Part shown: piece by piece, positions 1 to 7,291 of the stretch
How the letters are laid out: each line of letters begins with the position of its first letter
Numbering within the stretch: position 1 is the stretch's first letter
Source: Planctomycetota bacterium
GTDB taxonomy: Bacteria; Planctomycetota; Planctomycetia; Pirellulales; Pirellulaceae
DNA: 16,214 nucleotides
Direction of reading: 5' to 3'
Assembly: GCA_024274855.1 (NCBI GenBank)
Contig: JAJSAJ010001058.1
Coordinates: 1-16,214, forward strand
Notes under the pieces: model-generated
Seen by the model: the letters and a program-made list of their open reading frames with translations, nothing else
What the model was told of the DNA's origin: nothing
Database searches by the model: none
Made by a program: the position numbers and the translations under genes

Positions 1-383
1 AAGACAATTTTGGAATCGCGTCCCGATCCAAATCTCGCCTCACCCAGTCCGGCCAGGTTCGAGTCATTTTCCAGCACCGCCGGTCGCCCCAAGGTCTGTC
101 GACACCAATCACATAACGCAAACCCGCCCCACCCATCGACCTGAAAGCTCCTGATCACCTGGCCGCCGATCGCATCGACCGGCCCGCCAAAGCCGATCCC
201 GATACGCTGAATGTTGTGCTGGTCAATCAGTGGTTTGCCAATCCTGATAATCTGCTGGCGAATCCCCTCCGCGCCACGAGTCGTGTCGACGCTGCAACGC
301 TCCAGGGCAACAAGCTGACCTCCAGAGCCCGATCCAACTCCAAGCTGCAGCTTCGTTCCACCAATCTCGATTCCAAGATACAT
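1..383 (-). CDS. ROK-family sugar kinase / NagC-type protein, N-terminal part (runs off left edge)
   Basis: This is the first 127 codons of a minus-strand gene that leaves the window. The start ATG is at 383-381, giving MYLGIEIGGTKLQLGVG, which is the N-terminal phosphate-binding loop of ROK proteins (an Asp/Glu-x-Gly-Gly-Thr pattern). Further in are GIGFGGPVD near residue 65, a GWGGFALCDW stretch, and VLENDSNLAGLGE near residue 108, which matches the Asn-Asp-x-Asn region of ROK kinases where the catalytic Asp lies. ROK members are cytoplasmic sugar kinases (glucose, mannose, N-acetylhexosamine) or sugar-responsive repressors. There is no helix-turn-helix before the kinase fold, which favours an enzyme over a repressor. 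The zinc-binding Cys cluster would lie beyond the edge, so substrate cannot be judged. The family call is fairly sure; the specific role is not. Confidence 0.85.
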   Translation of the reverse strand, partial: MYLGIEIGGTKLQLGVGSGSGGQLVALERCSVDTTRGAEGIRQQIIRIGKPLIDQHNIQRIGIGFGGPVDAIGGQVIRSFQVDGWGGFALCDWCRQTLGRPAVLENDSNLAGLGEARFGSGRDSKIV

Positions 384-445
384 GTCACTCGCCTGTTCTA
401 GCAAGAAACCACAACCCACTCAGATCCCATTCAAGCAACAGTCTA

Positions 446-474
446 GTTGTAACGATCTTTCGTTTTTCAGTCAA
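446..474 (-). promoter_or_regulatory. Candidate sigma70-type promoter for the ROK gene
   Basis: Reading the minus strand, TTGACT (474-469) is followed after exactly 17 bases by TACAAC (451-446). This is a good -35 and a fair -10 match at ideal spacing, and it would place transcription start about 55 bases before the ROK ATG. The assignment is by consensus only; planctomycete promoters are poorly characterised. Confidence 0.4.
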
Positions 475-490
475 TTCCCTGACGAAACCA

Positions 491-663
491 GACACTCGGA
501 TTCAACACCACGCAGAAGACAGATAGTCCCACGGATGGCGAAGCAGACCCACGGATAAGAGAAGAAGGACAAAACAGAAAGGAAAGGGCAAGGCAGACAC
601 TCGGATTCAACACCACGCCGAAGACAGGTAGTCCCACGGATGGCGAAGCAGACCCACGGACAA
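491..663. repeat. Two 68-bp direct repeats, period 105 bp, in the ROK/GxGYxYP gap
   Basis: Copy 1 is 491-558 and copy 2 is 596-663; they differ at only about three bases. Each copy contains two CCACGGAT words separated by GGCGAAGCAGA. The 37-bp spacer is purine rich (GAGAAGAAGG...). The word also occurs near 3168 and, reverse-complemented, near 7224 and 7250, all between genes. The short open frames across this stretch are made of repeat and are not genes. Confidence 0.85.
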
Positions 664-829
664 GGGGACGAACTGTCGAACATCACCCTGGATGCGGCGA
701 CCGACGGTGATTGCATTATCGGCCCGCCTTGCAACTCGAGTACGAGATACGGCCTGTACGATCAGTTCAAGCGACACATGCGGCGTGTAACAGAGCGTCC
801 TCAGAAAGCTCCGCTGGACGGTCCAAGAC
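664..829. other. Non-coding or unrecognised stretch between repeats and GxGYxYP gene
   Basis: A plus-strand open frame starting in the second repeat copy runs through this stretch to 852 and overlaps the end of the GxGYxYP gene. Its translation (including a TRYGLYDQFKRHMRR segment) matches nothing I recognise, and there is no ribosome binding site. I see no RNA gene, and no clear terminator for the minus-strand gene that ends here. Confidence 0.4.
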
Positions 830-2614
830 TTATCTGTTCATTCCTTGTTTGAATAGGTGAAAGAATGTGTACGGATCGACCAACTCGACATCCAGTTCCG
901 GGTGTTTCTCGCGAAGAACTTCCATAGTCTGCATTACCTGGCTTGGACCGATCCAGACGATGCGAAAGAAGAAGAATCCTGGGGCATCAGCCGGCTTATG
1001 CTTCAGGGAAGCGAACATCGCATCGGCCGCCTGCCGCGGGTCGGAGAAATTGCAGGTACTGTTAATCAACGTGGTCACCGGCATTCCCTTCCAAACATGT
1101 GGCTTGGGACCGTGCCCACCCGTACCGTGCAAGTCCATCACAATGGTTGCAAAGCCGTCTGGAGCAAACCGAGTAAACGCGTTTTTGACATCCGCTGAGG
1201 GCTGATTCCAATCGAGGACCATTGGGGCGATTGTCATGTCGGTCTGTTGAAAAAAGTGGCGATTGTGACGCACGAACAGAGGCAGGTGTTTTTTGCTGAT
1301 CCGATTGGGGTTCATATACCCGGCAGCACTCGCGTCGGCCGTAAAGTAGTCGTCGCTGGTGGCCGTTTCGTACAGGTAGGCAACGATGTCTGGGTACGTC
1401 TCGATCAGATTCGGATTGATGCCCCAGGCCAGCGGAACCTGGCCCCGCTTTGGATCGTCCCAGTGTTTTGGCAGAAAAGAGTAGAGTGGCGTGGCCGAAT
1501 CATAGTCGGCCATGAGGACCGCGATGTACGCCTTGTTGGCCAGCTTGAGTGTGTCGGTGGGCCGTCGCTGTTTCAGGCGGGTCCACGGTGCCTGGCTGTG
1601 AAACGACTGATTGAAGCAGTCGCTTGAAATCGTGTTTTGGTAACAATTGTATGGAGAGATCAGCCAAACCGTCTCCCATTCTGTCGGCACCGGGTCGTGA
1701 GCGCTGGCGTGTCCCCGCACGTTGCTGTACTTGGCAAAGGCGAAAAAACCGGTCACCTCGGTCATCTGTTCGCCAGCCGCCTGTTCCACCGTCGCTTCCA
1801 GAATCATCCGATACGTGGCCAGATCTGTCCCCAGCCGCTGGCCAGGATCATCGCCAGGCGGCTCATCGCCCCAGGGCGACAGGTCGTATACGAACGCCCG
1901 GTGCTTCATCGCCCAATCGCGTGTAAGCACGTACCCGATATTTCCACGCGCTCGAGTGAAACAGGCATCCTCGTACAGGCACAAGAAGTTGGCCGAGCAT
2001 CGTCCCTTACGCAGGTACTCGCGAATCGCCCAACGATAGGCGTCGTTTTTCTTGCTCCCTGTCATCTCTCCGGTGAATCGTCCACGAAGGTCGACCAGCA
2101 CATCCAGTTTCCATGCCTCGAGATACTTTTCCGCATACTCGGGACTCAGCACCACGGCGTCTTCCACACCGGCGATTGTCGAGGCTACGTTGACGGTTGC
2201 CGGCACCTTGGGGTCCCAAATGACAGCCCCTTTCAACTTGGGACGCACCAACTTTACCAAAGCATCCAAATCCGCGAGTTTTCGAAAAGTCATTCCTTCG
2301 AGCCATCTGCCCTTGCTCGACAGAATCTTCTTCCAATACTCTGGGCGGTCGTTCTTTCTAGACAGGACATACACCCGCAGTCGGTCTCGATTTGCAAGAC
2401 CCTGCAAACAAGCCACGGCCATACTCTCGTCATACGAGTCGGCGGTCGCCTCATGAGCTAACGTATACGAATAGACGACACGTGCGCCATTTTCGGACTT
2501 CTCTGCCCAAGCGGTTGGCAGCATCGCAAAGATACTCAGGCTTGCCCCCGCGCCAAGAAACAAGAAACTTCGGAGCGAGTTATTACGAGGTCTGACAGTT
2601 TGCTGGTTCTTCAT
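830..2614 (-). CDS. Secreted GxGYxYP-family protein (putative glycoside hydrolase)
   Basis: The product is 594 residues, the usual size for this family. Residues about 14-37 form a signal peptide (RSFLFLGAGASLSIFAMLP, cleavage near AWA-E), so it is exported. Residues 45-85 match the GxGYxYP N-terminal domain (VVYSYTLAHEA ... ACLQGLANRDRLRVYVL). Residues 416-440 hold the region that names the family (DDYFTADASAAGYMNP), but here the motif reads A-A-G-Y-M-N-P, with the first Gly and second Tyr changed. A late VMDLHGTGGHG segment near 492 is also typical. The family is found with glycan-degradation genes and is only predicted to be a glycosidase. The ATG lies two bases after the stop of the upstream glycosidase remnant, so the two were probably one operon with coupled translation. 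The Shine-Dalgarno match is weak, in keeping with coupling. Confidence 0.88.
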   Translation of the reverse strand: MKNQQTVRPRNNSLRSFLFLGAGASLSIFAMLPTAWAEKSENGARVVYSYTLAHEATADSYDESMAVACLQGLANRDRLRVYVLSRKNDRPEYWKKILSSKGRWLEGMTFRKLADLDALVKLVRPKLKGAVIWDPKVPATVNVASTIAGVEDAVVLSPEYAEKYLEAWKLDVLVDLRGRFTGEMTGSKKNDAYRWAIREYLRKGRCSANFLCLYEDACFTRARGNIGYVLTRDWAMKHRAFVYDLSPWGDEPPGDDPGQRLGTDLATYRMILEATVEQAAGEQMTEVTGFFAFAKYSNVRGHASAHDPVPTEWETVWLISPYNCYQNTISSDCFNQSFHSQAPWTRLKQRRPTDTLKLANKAYIAVLMADYDSATPLYSFLPKHWDDPKRGQVPLAWGINPNLIETYPDIVAYLYETATSDDYFTADASAAGYMNPNRISKKHLPLFVRHNRHFFQQTDMTIAPMVLDWNQPSADVKNAFTRFAPDGFATIVMDLHGTGGHGPKPHVWKGMPVTTLINSTCNFSDPRQAADAMFASLKHKPADAPGFFFFRIVWIGPSQVMQTMEVLREKHPELDVELVDPYTFFHLFKQGMNR

Positions 2615-2616
2615 GG

Positions 2617-3159
2617 TTAGTACTCAACTCGGATTGTGATTTGCTTCCCGTCGGGTTTGACGTTGATCGTCTCAGCCGCTGCATCACAATCGCTGTGATT
2701 TCTACCGTTGACGGTGACGGACTTTATCGGCTTCCCCTGCGGATGCCGAATGCGAAGAACGATTCGACCAGAAGGGCGCGTAGTCGGAGGATTGACAATA
2801 GCCTCAATGATCCCGCTGTCGACAGCCGAGCGAATCTCATATCCAGCCCGGCCGAACCATGTCGGAGCGTTTTGGCAACGAACGACCATACCGTCCTTCA
2901 GCCAGTTACGTGTCACAAAAGGGGCCAGCCAGAGTTCGTCGCCTCGCTATTGCAACAGCATTAGCCGGGGATGTGAACCTGGGATGCACGAATCACATTC
3001 GTCAGCAATTCACTTGGCAACTTGATCCGTGCTGCCGGCTCCATCAGCCTTTGCCAATACTCCTTGGTTTTCTCGGCCAACTCCGGCGAGGCGGCTCGAA
3101 ACATATCGCAGTCGTTCGGTGACACCATCTTACCACAGTCAACACTGCCCGTAGTGAAA
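2617..3159 (-). pseudogene. Remnant of a six-hairpin-type glycosidase-like gene, catalytic middle lost
   Basis: Two protein-like pieces in different frames are joined here. The upstream piece (about 3159-2961) reads MFRAASPELAEKTKEYWQRL ... ELLTNVIRASQVH, which resembles the linker before the helical-barrel domain of six-hairpin glycosidases, then hits TAA at 2963. The downstream piece (about 2949-2617) reads RGDELWLAPFVTRNWLKDGM and continues as a beta-sandwich through VLRIRHPQGKPIKSVTVNG to the stop. This resembles the C-terminal domain of the same kind of protein. Everything between, normally several hundred residues, is absent, and the frame changes at the junction near 2950-2963. No start codon with a ribosome site is preserved; the 5' side runs into repeat DNA. 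An expressed 99-residue fragment from GTG 2916 is possible but unlikely to be functional. The exact family is inferred from memory of such sequences. Confidence 0.65.
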
Positions 3160-3160
3160 C

Positions 3161-3211
3161 GGCGCGGCCCACGGATCAGAGAAAAGAAGGGAAGACAAAG
3201 AAACACGGAAA
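3161..3211. repeat. Dispersed CCACGGAT-type intergenic repeat copy
   Basis: CCCACGGATCAGAGAAAAGAAGG (core 3168-3190) followed by GACAAAGAAACACGG repeats the theme seen at 530-560 and, inverted, at 7220-7262: a CCACGGAT word next to a purine-rich GAGAAAAGAAGG tract. It forms the 5' boundary of the glycosidase remnant and may mark where that gene was truncated. Confidence 0.65.
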
Positions 3212-3280
3212 CGGCACATCAAATTGTTCGGCCTCCCACGAAGCCACGCGATCGGACGAACGCCAAGCCGAGAAACACGA

Positions 3281-3322
3281 TCTCTTCCTTTCCTCTGCGC
3301 CTTTGCGTGCGTATCTTCTTCC
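3281..3322. repeat. HAKAQR-type intergenic repeat
   Basis: On the minus strand this reads GATACGCACGCAAAGGCGC followed by AGAGGAAAGGAAGAGA. Translated it gives the HAKAQRKGR-like peptide often mis-annotated as a small protein in planctomycete and other genomes. No coding function is proposed. Confidence 0.6.
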
Positions 3323-3570
3323 AATCCGCGTCGTTTTTTCGTAGACTTTTACGTGCTGTGCACAACAAATCCACAGTGATCGTGGCACGTCAGCCAGCGT
3401 CTTCGGCCTGGCGTTAACCGAATTCGCGGCAACGGTTTGTGATACACTCGTAAGATCAATATGGCGATGTCCCATTAGTCTAACTACATGCCCAGGAATG
3501 CAATATTAATTGGCGCCATTGTGAGCAGAACAGATCAGAAAACGCAAAGTGTGTTCTTCCGTTACGGTTT
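3323..3570. other. Upstream region of the sulfatase, no gene recognised
   Basis: This stretch holds a small hairpin (GCCAG near 3393, CTGGC near 3408) and no convincing promoter for the sulfatase. A weak -10-like TACACT at 3443-3448 has no matching -35. An ATG at 3488 opens a frame that is one base out of register with the sulfatase; see the sulfatase entry. Confidence 0.4.
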
Positions 3571-5349
3571 TTGTTTTTTGGTCTTGTCCTGCTTTGCGTG
3601 CTGGCGGTTGTTCTTCATGCGGCTGAAGTTCCCAAACCAAATGTCATCGTCATTTTCACCGACGATCACGGCTTCTCTGACCTGTCCTGTCAGGATGTTC
3701 AAGATGACATTAAGACGCCTCATATCGACGCGTTGGCGGCGGGCGGTGTGCGAATGACATCCGGCTATGTGACCGCGCCACAATGTGTACCCTCTCGGGC
3801 CGGATTAATGAGCGGCCGTTACCAGAATCGTTTCGGAGTCGAAAGTAACGGACAGTCACTGGACGGTTTTAACGCCCAGCAGACAATCGCCGAGCGATTG
3901 AAGAAGGCAGGGTACGCTACTGGCATGACCGGCAAATGGCACCTTGGCCCCCCGCAGAAGATCGTCACCCACGGGTTCAATGACGTCTACTACAAGATGG
4001 CAAATCGACCGGGATGGGCCAACTTCGACCTTGACGGAAGCGACCGTGAGCCCGGCGTCACGCACGCGAAGCTTTATCATCTCGACGCAAACAGCGCTGC
4101 TGCATGTGCGTTCATCAAACGCCATCATCGCAGTCCGTTCTTTTTCTACTGCGCGTTTCGCGCTCCTCACGTTCCTCTAGATGCACCACCCAAGTATCTC
4201 AAACGGTTCCCGGGCAAGATGCCCGAGCGACGCAGGCAGGCATTGGCCATGCTCGCCGCCGTCGACGATGGTGTCGGCCGAATCATGAGCACGCTGCGCC
4301 AGTACAATATCGAGGAGAGAACACTGATCTTCTTCATCGGCGACAATGGCGCACCGCTGAAAATCCATAAGATCGATGCACCGGGTGGGGGGCCCGGCTG
4401 GGACGGTTCGCTGAATGATCCACTGAACGGTGAGAAAGGCATGCTGTGCGAAGGTGGAATTCGAGTCCCCTTCGTCGTCTACTGGAAGGGGCGAATCAAG
4501 GGAGGACGCGATTACGATCATCCTGTCATCTCGGTTGACGTTGCTGCAACTGCCGTCGCTCTGGCCGGCCTTCCGGTCGATTCGAATCTTGATGGCGTAA
4601 ACCTGATCCCTTTCCTCTGCGGCCAGAAGCCTGGTGCCCCACACGAGACGCTTTACTGGCGATGGATCGCGCAGTCGGCCGTTCGTGAAGGCAAATGGAA
4701 GTATCTGCGTGGCGGTGCTCGCGAGTATCTTTTCGATCTCGATAAGGACCGTGAGGAAAAAAGGAGTGTCTTGCAGGACTATCCGGACATTGCCAAACGA
4801 TTGCGAGTGAAGCTGGCTAAATGGGCCAGCGAGCTGCAGCCACCCGGAATCGAAACCGAACAAATGCCAGCTGTATGGGAGCAGTACTTCGACTATTACC
4901 TCGATGGCAAACCGGCTCCAAAGCCGAGACCGAACCGAGTTGCAAATCGAGCTACGATCCACGGCTGGATTGCCAGGAACAGCACGGCGACCATCAAGGC
5001 CGGCTCGCTTCAAGTGCGGCCCGCCGGAAAGAGCCGACCTTTCATCGCAATCATGGGACTTAATCTGCCCACCCGGATCGCGGCGGTCGCACGCTTGAAG
5101 ACAGAGCAGGCCGGTACGGCTGGCTTTGCCTGGCGCCAGGCCGGCCAAGAACGCTTTCCGGCAAACCAGGTAGTCACGTTCGCCTGCCGTCCGTCCACGG
5201 ATTGGCAGGAACATTGTGTCGCCATTCCAGCAACCAATAAAGTGATTCACATCCGGATGCTACTTCCCGCGGGCGGGGCGGATGTCAAGTCGATCGAACT
5301 ACAAGATGTTGACGGCAAAGTACTAAAGACATGGCGGTTCGGCAAGTGA
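3571..5349 (+). CDS. Secreted type I (formylglycine) sulfatase with C-terminal beta-rich extension
   Basis: The product is 592 residues from a TTG start. Residues 1-18 are a hydrophobic signal sequence. TDDHG (30-34) supplies metal-binding Asp residues, and C72-V-P-S-R76 is the sulfatase signature whose Cys is converted to formylglycine by FGE. GKWHLG (121-126), APH (198-200), GDNG (257-260) and GEKG (287-290) are the other active-site segments. The core ends near 445; residues about 446-592 are an added, mostly beta-strand domain with no recognised function. It probably desulfates an exported or captured sulfated polysaccharide. The start is doubtful: no Shine-Dalgarno precedes TTG 3571, no ATG occurs in frame back to the TAA at 3481, and the signal peptide lacks a basic n-region. 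An ATG at 3488 in another frame encodes a basic N-terminus and would join through the T-rich run 3568-3579 if one base were lost or gained. No maturase gene is in the window. Confidence 0.95.
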   Translation: MFFGLVLLCVLAVVLHAAEVPKPNVIVIFTDDHGFSDLSCQDVQDDIKTPHIDALAAGGVRMTSGYVTAPQCVPSRAGLMSGRYQNRFGVESNGQSLDGFNAQQTIAERLKKAGYATGMTGKWHLGPPQKIVTHGFNDVYYKMANRPGWANFDLDGSDREPGVTHAKLYHLDANSAAACAFIKRHHRSPFFFYCAFRAPHVPLDAPPKYLKRFPGKMPERRRQALAMLAAVDDGVGRIMSTLRQYNIEERTLIFFIGDNGAPLKIHKIDAPGGGPGWDGSLNDPLNGEKGMLCEGGIRVPFVVYWKGRIKGGRDYDHPVISVDVAATAVALAGLPVDSNLDGVNLIPFLCGQKPGAPHETLYWRWIAQSAVREGKWKYLRGGAREYLFDLDKDREEKRSVLQDYPDIAKRLRVKLAKWASELQPPGIETEQMPAVWEQYFDYYLDGKPAPKPRPNRVANRATIHGWIARNSTATIKAGSLQVRPAGKSRPFIAIMGLNLPTRIAAVARLKTEQAGTAGFAWRQAGQERFPANQVVTFACRPSTDWQEHCVAIPATNKVIHIRMLLPAGGADVKSIELQDVDGKVLKTWRFGK

Positions 5350-5418
5350 TATGATCCGAACGGTTCTCGCCCAGTTAGCGCATCGTTCCGGACCGTTTCA
5401 CCGTTACCAAACGACCTC

Positions 5419-7002
5419 TCACGGCGCCAGCCATTCGATGCCGGTCTTGGTCGCTCGTAATCGCTTGCAACGGATACTCGATCCAGCCCCCTCTTCGTAA
5501 TAGACAATCAGCACCGACCCATCCTTGAGATTGACCATCGACGGGTACGCTCCGCCCACGCTATCGACCAGAACGTTCTCGCTCCACGTACGACACTCGT
5601 CAAGACTGAAGTGCAAACTGGTCGCCGGAACGCGATGAGCCAGCAGAATGATTCCGTCGCGTGTACGAAGAAAATAAGGGCAGTGTCCGGGAAAACCCAT
5701 CGGCTTTGACACGGTCCAAGTATCTCCTCGGTCCTTGGATATACTGAAGCACATCTTGGGACGCTGGGCGGCGTAGAGAGTGCCGTCAGCCAGCTCGATC
5801 ACGTCGGTGTCCGCATCGAGCCGAATTCCTCCGTTGTCAATGTCGACAACCTTCCAGGTCTTCCCGCCATCGTCGCTGACGCCCACCGCTCCGGCACTGG
5901 TCTTCGGTAGTTCGCGGTAGAGCCCCAGAATCAACCGGCCATCGGACAGCTCGCGAATCGGCGAACTGCAATAGTAGGCGTCGAACAGTTGCCTCGGTGG
6001 AGACCAGGTCTGGCCCAAATCGCGCGAACTGACAATCCAGGTACCCAGTCCGGTCCAGCGTTTTCCCGGTTCGGAGGCTTTACGCAAGGAGAAGAAGTTG
6101 CAAATCAGCCTGCCATCTTTCAATTGGACGATGGACGGATCACGGTCATCGTCCGGACCGTCGTACAAGGTCTTTGCTTTCGTCCACGAGTGGCCTTCGT
6201 CGGCCGACGTGCAATAACAAATTCGCCCACCCTTGGGCAATTGCTCGTTGGGCATTGCGACGTGGCCGTACCCAGCGTAGAAGACAGTCATCAGTCGCCC
6301 ATCGCTCAAGCGGCAAACGTCCGGAAAGGCCTCGTACCCACCGGCACCCGCGTCGCGGCAAACATAGACGAACAGCGGCGGCGGCACCACAAACTTGTCT
6401 TTGGCTTTCCGAGCGTTGCCGGTAACCACGATGTCCCGCACGTGGGCCTTGCCCTGATTGGCATAGAAGCCGATCCGGCCACGCTGCAAGTTCCCGTCCT
6501 TGGCTTCAAACAGCACTTTGCCGTCTAGCGAAACTTTCAACGTATCGCCCAAGGCCTGCAATTCGGCCGTGTGCCAGGTGCCGGCAGGTCTCTTCAGACC
6601 GCCGACACGTCGAAGCTCGTTCCACGACCGGTCGTGAGACGAGCGGACAAGAATCGCCTGAGTCCGATCGAAATGTACATAATAGGATATCTTTGCATCG
6701 ACCGCGCGAACCACAAATCCACAAGCCAGCACACCTCGCTCGGCCGGCTCCACAAGGAACTCCGCTCGCAGCGTTACGTCCTTCCATTCCAGAGGGGTGA
6801 AAAAGGCACGCGACATCCGCTCGCGGCCGTCGAGTACCAGCTCGTCGCCCTGAATCGACCCGGTCTCTTCCAGGAAGATCCATTGCAAGCCAGCATCCGG
6901 AGCAGAGAGATCGATAGTCAATTCCTCGGCTGCCGCATTTCGCGGAAAACTCCCGATCAAGCAGATCACAATCCAAAACCCGAGAATGCACTTACGGCTC
7001 AT
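5419..7002 (-). CDS. Secreted sialidase/BNR-propeller protein with N-terminal LamG/DUF1080-like domain
   Basis: Start ATG 7002 is chosen over upstream codons because GGGAG (7014-7010) sits seven bases before it and it opens a signal peptide (MSRKCILGFWIVICLIG, cleavage near AAA25). The frame upstream of it is repeat DNA. The product is 527 residues. Residues about 35-195 form a concanavalin-like fold resembling DUF1080/LamG domains. Residues about 210-527 form a propeller with five Asp boxes: 266-273, 326-333, 376-383, 422-429 (each S-x-D-x-G-x-T/S-W) and a degraded one at 466-473 (SLDECRTW). Such proteins are annotated as exo-sialidase (GH33-like); the substrate is unknown and catalytic Arg/Tyr residues were not verified. 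It converges with the sulfatase across a 69-bp gap, and both probably act on the same class of glycan outside the cytoplasm. Confidence 0.88.
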   Translation of the reverse strand: MSRKCILGFWIVICLIGSFPRNAAAEELTIDLSAPDAGLQWIFLEETGSIQGDELVLDGRERMSRAFFTPLEWKDVTLRAEFLVEPAERGVLACGFVVRAVDAKISYYVHFDRTQAILVRSSHDRSWNELRRVGGLKRPAGTWHTAELQALGDTLKVSLDGKVLFEAKDGNLQRGRIGFYANQGKAHVRDIVVTGNARKAKDKFVVPPPLFVYVCRDAGAGGYEAFPDVCRLSDGRLMTVFYAGYGHVAMPNEQLPKGGRICYCTSADEGHSWTKAKTLYDGPDDDRDPSIVQLKDGRLICNFFSLRKASEPGKRWTGLGTWIVSSRDLGQTWSPPRQLFDAYYCSSPIRELSDGRLILGLYRELPKTSAGAVGVSDDGGKTWKVVDIDNGGIRLDADTDVIELADGTLYAAQRPKMCFSISKDRGDTWTVSKPMGFPGHCPYFLRTRDGIILLAHRVPATSLHFSLDECRTWSENVLVDSVGGAYPSMVNLKDGSVLIVYYEEGAGSSIRCKRLRATKTGIEWLAP

Positions 7003-7038
7003 TGTTGTACTCCCATGGAACCCGAGCTGTCGCCTATA

Positions 7039-7062
7039 CCGAACATCCAACATCCAACGCGG
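7039..7062. repeat. LDVGCSM-type intergenic repeat
   Basis: CCGAACATCCAACATCCAAC reads, on the minus strand, as a tandem GTTGGATGTTGGATGTTCGG. It encodes the MLDVGCSMLDVR-like peptide that recurs between planctomycete genes. It lies just before the sialidase-like gene and explains the artificial N-terminal extension of that frame. Confidence 0.55.
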
Positions 7063-7090
7063 AACAAAAAAAGAGGAAAGAATGACGTAA

Positions 7091-7117
7091 CCGTTCACGG
7101 CCTCTGGCCTTGAACGG
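7091..7117. other. Strong 27-bp hairpin between two minus-strand genes
   Basis: CCGTTCA (7091-7097) pairs with TGAACGG (7111-7117), and inside it GGCC pairs with GGCC around a TCT loop, giving an almost perfect stem. A T-rich stretch (TTTGTTTCTT) follows on the plus strand; on the minus strand the following bases are only moderately T-rich. It could be a terminator or attenuator between the PQQ-like and sialidase-like genes, or simply part of the intergenic repeat cluster. Confidence 0.55.
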
Positions 7118-7219
7118 CGATTTGTTTCTTAACCGGTAGTCGTTCGCAGGGCTTTCGTCTGCCATCGTGTTAGTACCGGGGTTTTCTCCGACTTCCCACG
7201 CGTCCGGTCGTGGGGCCGC

Positions 7220-7262
7220 CTTGCCATCCGTGGGCCACACTCTTTTCTTATCCGTGGTTCGA
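7220..7262. repeat. Dispersed ATCCGTGG repeat copy (inverted orientation)
   Basis: GCCATCCGTGGGCC (7223-7236) and CTTATCCGTGG (7248-7258) flank a pyrimidine tract ACTCTTTT. This is the reverse complement of the arrangement at 530-560 (CCACGGATGGC ... CCACGGATAAG), including the GGC and AAG following the word. It lies between the PQQ-like gene and the sialidase-like gene. Confidence 0.65.
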
Positions 7263-7291
7263 ATACGCCGGCTATTGACCTGATCAGCGTC

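Noticed and set aside
471..734. Possible small Cys-rich protein with internal duplication (minus strand)
   Set aside because: The duplication is the 68-bp intergenic repeat; the peptide is a translation of repeat DNA, with no start site signal.
1637..2461. Plus-strand open frame of 274 codons
   Set aside because: Antisense to the GxGYxYP gene, no domain, no ribosome site.
4177..5250. Long minus-strand open frame (357 codons) inside the sulfatase
   Set aside because: It is antisense to a sulfatase whose motifs are intact from end to end, and its translation has no recognisable domain; it reflects GC-rich codon use.
5354..5396. Inverted repeat GAACGGT / ACCGTTT between the convergent sulfatase and sialidase-like genes as a shared terminator
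   Set aside because: The stem is seven pairs, one of them G-T, the loop is about 25 bases and there is no T tract; too weak to call.
7003..7098. N-terminal extension of the sialidase-like protein
   Set aside because: The added residues are read from intergenic repeat; the ATG at 7002 has a good ribosome site and begins a proper signal peptide.
7034..7240. Possible small protein on the minus strand upstream of the sialidase-like gene
   Set aside because: Consists of LDVGCSM, hairpin and ATCCGTGG repeat sequence read in one frame.
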